64,000 bases of DNA from Apiospora phragmitis (Eukaryota; Ascomycota; Sordariomycetes; Amphisphaeriales; Apiosporaceae): NCBI GenBank assembly GCA_038363925.1, contig JAQQWL010000011.1, positions 5,952,001-6,016,000 of the forward strand, written 5' to 3'. This document shows positions 59,503 through 64,000 of this stretch, piece by piece. The notes under the pieces are model-generated. The model searched no databases. It worked only from the letters and a program-made list of their open reading frames with translations, and was not told where the DNA came from. The translations under genes were made by a program, and so were the position numbers. How positions within the stretch are numbered: position 1 is the stretch's first letter; the number at the start of each line of letters is the position of its first letter.

Positions 59503-60581
59503 GTCGCTGCTTTTGATTGAGAATGTTGTAGTTACAACTAGAAGGAGAAGACAATTACCACCGAGTTTCGATCCTTCGTGATATTGGCGATCGTCGGGCT
59601 ATCGACAAATATGCCGGCGTTCGGCATGCCTATTTTCGGACCTTTACCGGGTGCATCCGATTACTTCGGCGCACATCCGATACTACTAACTAGGTACATG
59701 CACCTAAAGCGGCACAAGTGTTTCTCATATGGACGCGGATCTTATTCAACAGTCAACTTTACAGCAAGCAGTCAATCACTCTTGGGAGATCACTAGTTTG
59801 GGGCCGGATGATTTAGACGTGTGTAGGATTGCAAATCTTCGCATTTTCTGACTCGGAGCAGGAGCCTTTGGTTACACCCCAACCATGCGTCTAAAGCAAC
59901 GTCTACCGTCTCTGCTTGATTCGCGGCATGAACCATCCTTTTTCCCAGCCTCTCTTGGCAAGCCGTGCAGTTCTTCCCACTGCAATCCCTCTGCCTGCTG
60001 CCTTGTTTCGTTTTCGTCTTGTGAAAGTAAGCGAAACTGCTCCATGGGTATCTCAACAAACTATTGAAAGGGAAGCCGATATCGCTATTTTGCCGCCCTG
60101 CAAAACAAACGCCGAACCAATGCAAAATGGAAGCCGAAAACGTCCTGTGCTGTATGACATGACCATGCCTTCCTTCTACTTGCCAAAATCCACACGGAAA
60201 TTACCGAGCAAATTTTGCCAGGTAGACACATCACCGCCAACATAAATCGTGAAAGGTGTGGTGGCATCACTGAAAGGGGTTTTTGGCGTGGCGCTTTCTA
60301 GGAGCCGACTTTCCATCTCTCTGGAGCCTGTTATCGTTTTGGCCCATGATGGCAGCCTGCTGCTGATTTGCCCGTTGCTGGTTTGACCACTCTTTTGCGC
60401 CCTAAACTCTTCAAGGGCGATCTGGTCATTTTGCCGGTGTATGTTCCTAGGCTGTGCGCTGGATGAAACAGAAGGACGCCCCGGCCCATGATTGACCTAG
60501 TGGTTGTGTTAGGTTAGCAAGTGTGGAAAGGAGCCGCTGCCTTTAGACCGTGAATGTTGTAGACCCGTACTGCAGGCCCAA
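59503..60581. other. Intergenic region
   Basis: This is the upstream region of the amidase gene and the 3' flank of the SNF2 gene, both on the minus strand. Short plus frames at 59578-59796 and 59885-60245 have no support. Confidence 0.5.
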
Positions 60582-63500
60582 TTATTTGGACGTAGAAGAA
60601 GCAAACGAGAAGGCTGAATGGGGGTCTCCTACTGTGGTGCCGTTATTGTGACGGTAAGTGGAAATCTCGTGATCCCATGATGCTTGGGGCAGGCTCTCCC
60701 AGATTTTCCGTTTAGCCACGATCTCGCCAGCTTCCATCTGAGCAAGCTTGATCGGTGCTAACAAGCCAGTCACTATGGCCTCGACGAACCTAGACGAAGC
60801 TGACGAGTCCATAACTGCCCACTTTGCCTCACGGACAGCTTGTAATTGCCTCCGGTTTTGCTGCTGTTCAAACGCCGCGGCCACTTCCCGAGCTACCGCT
60901 CGACATCTCTCAGTACCAGCGCCAGTTCCTTTCACCGAGAAGACTCTACCAAGCTCACCCTTAAAGGCCTGGAGGTTGTCCCAGTAGCCAGTTGCCTGCC
61001 GTAGCTGCGTAGTGGCACCGGGAACAGGCGCGATAGACCCACCTCCTGACACCTGCTGGACAGCCGGTGCGGGCAATCTGGATGACGCCGACTGGTGCAC
61101 CGATTGATTGAGGGCCTGTGTGTGGGAAGTGCCATTCGTTATTACACTTTGACTAGATGCGGCAGGTGCAGGAGCGGTGCTCCGGATACCAACAGGAAGG
61201 GCTTGAGATGAGTTCACCATAAATGAACCTGTCTGCTGAGCACTTGGAGCGGCGAACATGGGGCCGAGCTGGGGCTGCGCAATGGCGGCAGCTAGAGACT
61301 CCGGCATGCCGATACCAGTGGGCAAAGGCCGGCCTCGTCGTGCATGGAACTCATGGATCAATCTCTGTACTTCTACCTCTTCTTCGTGCACCAGTGTCTC
61401 TTCTTCAAGGGCTTCTTCCTCAAAAGTGTCCGTCATCACAATCGACTTAACGTGCGAACCCAATTCCGAGTTGAGTATACCATCAAGTACGGCATCCTTG
61501 CCTACATGCTCCATCACCTCTCCAAGTTCTGGATCGCTTGGCATATTAAAAAGCTCGGTGAGACGTTGTGCCTTGGGGATCGGCTTCTGGTCGTCAACCA
61601 CGCGTTGCGCCAGTTGCATCTTGAAGATTTGCCTATGATGCAACATCATCTCAAGGGTCCCACCGCAAAGGATGCGGTAAACGAAGACGGGCTTGGTCTG
61701 GCCGATACGATACGCTCTGCCTACTGCCTGCTGCTCTTGTTGCGGATTCCACTTAGAATCCATAATCACAACCCGGTTGGCACTGGTGATGTTCAGTCCC
61801 AGCCCTCCTGCCGTTGTCGAGATCAAGAACACCTCGTAATTCGACTCCATGGCGTTAAAATCTCGCACCATACCCGGGCGTTTGCTAGCTTGCGTTTTCC
61901 CATCGAGCCTTAGATAGTGCCGGCGCCTGGAGTATAGCTTCTTCTCCAAGTAGTCCAGCGTTTTCATGGACTGAGAGAAGATCAGAACTTTGTCGCCTTT
62001 ATTCTTGCTCTCGTCAAGGATTCTATCAAGCAGCAGCATCTTCGACGAATAGGAAGCCTCTTTGAGGTCTCCAGCAGGCATCATCTGCAGCAACTCGCTG
62101 ACCAGCACAGGGGGTAGATTAATGCGTCCCGCATCGTCAAGTCCATCTTTTGCGGAACCTTGCTCCTTCTGTTCCTTTAGTAAAGCCCTGAACGCATCTG
62201 GGTGGTTACAAAGTACTGTCAGAGTTGTGACACTGGCAAGAAGCTTCATTGACCCCTTGTCATCTGACTGGTTGAACCTGATGTAAGTTTCGTAGAGTGC
62301 GCGTTGGAGTTTGGTAAGCGGAACACTAATCACAAACTCCATTTTCGGTGGTATGTCGTGTTGCAGAACTGCGATGGTTTTTCGATGCACCTTTGGTGCA
62401 ACCGTCTCCCTGAGAGCATGGAGTTTTGTCAGTGCCTTCCTCCTTTGGGCATGGCTGCTGTCCACAGACAGACCCTCTTCAATCGGTCTCGCATAATCGT
62501 GGTCGAACTCCTTCCTATTGGAAAGATACCCAGGACAGACCCAATTCAGCATCGAATGATACTCCTTGACGTTATTTGCTAAGGGCGAGCCGGTCAAAGC
62601 GATCCGGGTCCGGGTTCTGAATCTGATGGCTGCGTTGTGCAGCTGTGAAGTCTCGTTCTTCAGCATGTGAGCCTCATCAGCTACCACGATATTGGCCTCA
62701 TCAAATAAATGACCAGCCAGCAAGGTATTTTGGGCGCAATTCTTAAAAAGACTATAACCTATAACCAGGATTCCGCCATACTTTGCCCAGTCAACAATCT
62801 GGTTATGACGATCATGAAGCGAGGTGTCTGCGTCGATTTTGTACAGATTCTCCGACTCACTACCGAGTATTGGATGCCTGTCTGGTATCCAAATCAGAAG
62901 CTCGTCAGTCCAGTTATTGATGAGTGCTGGTGGCGCGAGGATCAAGGTTCTGGATTCTTTCAATTCGTCCGGAATCTGTTTGGAAATCGACGGATCGTCA
63001 GATGCGGCCGCATCCGCAATCGCGACTAACAGAGTGATGATCTGCATCGTCTTGCCTAGGCCCATGGTGTGTGCTAGGAGACAGCCTTGACGGCTCTGGG
63101 AGTCTGCAACTAACTGGTTCCACATGAAACGAACTCCTTCGACCTGGTGCTTCTTAATACGACTCGCAATATTATCAGGGACGTAGATGAAGCCCTGGTC
63201 ATCTTCCTTGCTCTCGTTAATTAGAAGATGCGAGTTTTGACTAGCCTCTGAATGTCCTTGCGCAGCAAGTTTGGCACGAAGCAACTCTCGCCGTTTCGCT
63301 TGCTCCTTAACACGAGCTTTGTCACTGTCTCTCAGATGCTGGGCAGCACGATCCCTTTGGATTGGTCTCCGCTTCTTGGTCGGGGACACGGTGGGTTCCT
63401 CCTCAGTTTCATCATCAGTGTCTTCCGAGATTACTTCTGGTTCCTGAGGGTGTTTGAGATCAGGTGCTTCGCCGTTTGACTTTGTACTTGCAGGACTGTC

Positions 63501-64000
63501 GATGGCGGTGGACGATGGCGGTTTCCTACCGGATGATCGCCTGAGTTCTTTGACCAGTTTGCAGTAAACGTCCATAAACTTCCTAAACTGGTCTTTTTTG
63601 GAGCTCAGAATGAGTTTCTGCTCCTCGGTCACCTGCCAGTACTTCCGCAAGGGAGCTGCCCGTCCATCAGTATAAATGTCAAATAGCCGCGCCATGAAGC
63701 AGGCCACATAATAATGCTTATCGTTTCCCTTATCGGATGGACGACCGGACCATTGGTGACCAAGCTGAGGAACAAGGTAATGTACCCAAAGGTCGAGTTT
63801 ACCCTCCTCTAGTACTTTCTTATGAACGTTGCACATGTTGAAAGCCCAGTCTCGGTATTCACCAGTAAGTTCTTCGAGGATCTTCCTCACTTGCTGCTCA
63901 TGACAGTTTTGAGGGCTTGGTGAGAAACCGGGAGATTGTTTCATCAGCGGTTTATGGGCTAGAGACGATTTCTTGAGGGTGGAAGTCGGTTGTGATGATT
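60582..64000 (-). CDS. SNF2-family ATPase, ATRX/ARIP4-like (5' end outside window)
   Basis: Chromatin-remodelling or DNA-translocating ATPase. The frame is open from 60582 to the window end. The first ATG inside is at 63944, but in-frame coding (SSQPTSTLKKSSLAHKPL) continues upstream, so the true start probably lies outside. Counting from 63944 (1120 aa), Walker A is LLAHTMGLGKTMQII at about 289-303. DEAH (IVVADEAHMLKN) is at about 423-426, then RIALTGSPLANNVKEYHSML. The helicase C-terminal lobe has KVLIFSQSMKTLDYLEKKL at about 652-670, ISTTAGGLGLNITSANRVV and QQAVGRAYRIGQTKPVFVYR at about 740. The C-terminal 300 residues are low-complexity. HTMGLGKT and the Asn-rich region after DEAH suit the Rad54/ATRX/ARIP4 side of SNF2. 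The unusual N-terminal region (EYRDWAFNMCNVHKKVLEEG) is not a domain I recognise. No frame break. Confidence 0.88.
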   Translation of the reverse strand, partial: SSQPTSTLKKSSLAHKPLMKQSPGFSPSPQNCHEQQVRKILEELTGEYRDWAFNMCNVHKKVLEEGKLDLWVHYLVPQLGHQWSGRPSDKGNDKHYYVACFMARLFDIYTDGRAAPLRKYWQVTEEQKLILSSKKDQFRKFMDVYCKLVKELRRSSGRKPPSSTAIDSPASTKSNGEAPDLKHPQEPEVISEDTDDETEEEPTVSPTKKRRPIQRDRAAQHLRDSDKARVKEQAKRRELLRAKLAAQGHSEASQNSHLLINESKEDDQGFIYVPDNIASRIKKHQVEGVRFMWNQLVADSQSRQGCLLAHTMGLGKTMQIITLLVAIADAAASDDPSISKQIPDELKESRTLILAPPALINNWTDELLIWIPDRHPILGSESENLYKIDADTSLHDRHNQIVDWAKYGGILVIGYSLFKNCAQNTLLAGHLFDEANIVVADEAHMLKNETSQLHNAAIRFRTRTRIALTGSPLANNVKEYHSMLNWVCPGYLSNRKEFDHDYARPIEEGLSVDSSHAQRRKALTKLHALRETVAPKVHRKTIAVLQHDIPPKMEFVISVPLTKLQRALYETYIRFNQSDDKGSMKLLASVTTLTVLCNHPDAFRALLKEQKEQGSAKDGLDDAGRINLPPVLVSELLQMMPAGDLKEASYSSKMLLLDRILDESKNKGDKVLIFSQSMKTLDYLEKKLYSRRRHYLRLDGKTQASKRPGMVRDFNAMESNYEVFLISTTAGGLGLNITSANRVVIMDSKWNPQQEQQAVGRAYRIGQTKPVFVYRILCGGTLEMMLHHRQIFKMQLAQRVVDDQKPIPKAQRLTELFNMPSDPELGEVMEHVGKDAVLDGILNSELGSHVKSIVMTDTFEEEALEEETLVHEEEVEVQRLIHEFHARRGRPLPTGIGMPESLAAAIAQPQLGPMFAAPSAQQTGSFMVNSSQALPVGIRSTAPAPAASSQSVITNGTSHTQALNQSVHQSASSRLPAPAVQQVSGGGSIAPVPGATTQLRQATGYWDNLQAFKGELGRVFSVKGTGAGTERCRAVAREVAAAFEQQQNRRQLQAVREAKWAVMDSSASSRFVEAIVTGLLAPIKLAQMEAGEIVAKRKIWESLPQASWDHEISTYRHNNGTTVGDPHSAFSFASSTSK

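Noticed and set aside
1..64000. CRISPR arrays, bacterial operons, insertion sequences or a viral insert
   Set aside because: All supported genes are spliced fungal genes. No regularly spaced direct repeats, transposase or reverse transcriptase was seen.

Overview
This window is nuclear DNA of a filamentous ascomycete (Pezizomycotina), most likely a Sordariomycete. The signs are genes with short GT-AG introns (about 50-190 nt) and CTAAC-type branch sites, CT-rich leaders, an INO80 subunit Arp8, a dynactin p62 subunit, DUF7704/DUF8004/LtrA/Zn2Cys6 proteins of fungal type, and an eS7 protein that reads like the Sordariomycete form. The class is inferred from recalled family resemblance. No rRNA, tRNA, CRISPR or recognisable transposon was found.

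Layout. 1.5-4.8 kb: a C2H2 zinc-finger regulator (minus) with a long, strand-biased leader. 6.3-8.3 kb: a seven-exon Zn2Cys6 regulator (minus). 11.3-12.4 kb: a conserved fungal protein of unknown function. 13.7-16.2 kb: an unusual Zn2Cys6 protein with an internal zinc cluster. 18.5-19.4 kb: an EXPERA/EBP-like membrane protein. 20.1-22.9 kb: a DUF8004 protein. 26.4-28.2 kb: dynactin subunit 4. 28.7-29.8 kb: ribosomal protein eS7. 30.7 kb: a DUF7704 membrane protein. 32.0-33.2 kb: an Adh6-like zinc alcohol dehydrogenase. 33.6-37.0 kb: three tandem minus-strand members of an unrecognised protein family, one of them damaged. 37.7-40.1 kb: Arp8. 40.4-41.4 kb: a single-pass S/T-rich membrane protein. 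41.9-43.2 kb: a GT69 mannosyltransferase. 46.2-48.4 kb: an F-box/WD40 protein. 50.7-51.8 kb: a secreted precursor with an Arg/Gly tail built from microexons. 52.3-54.2 kb: an MFS transporter. 55.2-57.6 kb: an LtrA-like membrane protein with a broken C-terminus. 57.9-59.5 kb: an amidase. 60.6 kb to the window end: a SNF2 ATPase whose start lies outside.

The most novel item is the secreted precursor at 50657-51821. It has a signal peptide and an acidic pro-region that ends in Lys-Arg exactly at a splice junction. The 44-residue tail after it (18 Arg, 24 Gly) is assembled from six short exons; four of these are symmetric phase-1 microexons of 15-27 nt, and introns 4-7 are 63-65 nt long with matching sequence. 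Second is the tandem family with a shared N-terminal block and similarly placed TATA boxes. Third is the sense-strand GGAY enrichment in the C2H2 leader.

Caution for users: many conserved genes, including the essential eS7 and the Arp8 gene, carry a single-base indel, mostly in a short homopolymer. Spliced lengths differ from a multiple of three by exactly the amount expected. This looks like residual assembly error more than biology. Reading frames are described here as they stand in the window, with the likely frame change noted. The layout otherwise looks like ordinary chromosomal sequence with no obvious pathway cluster.
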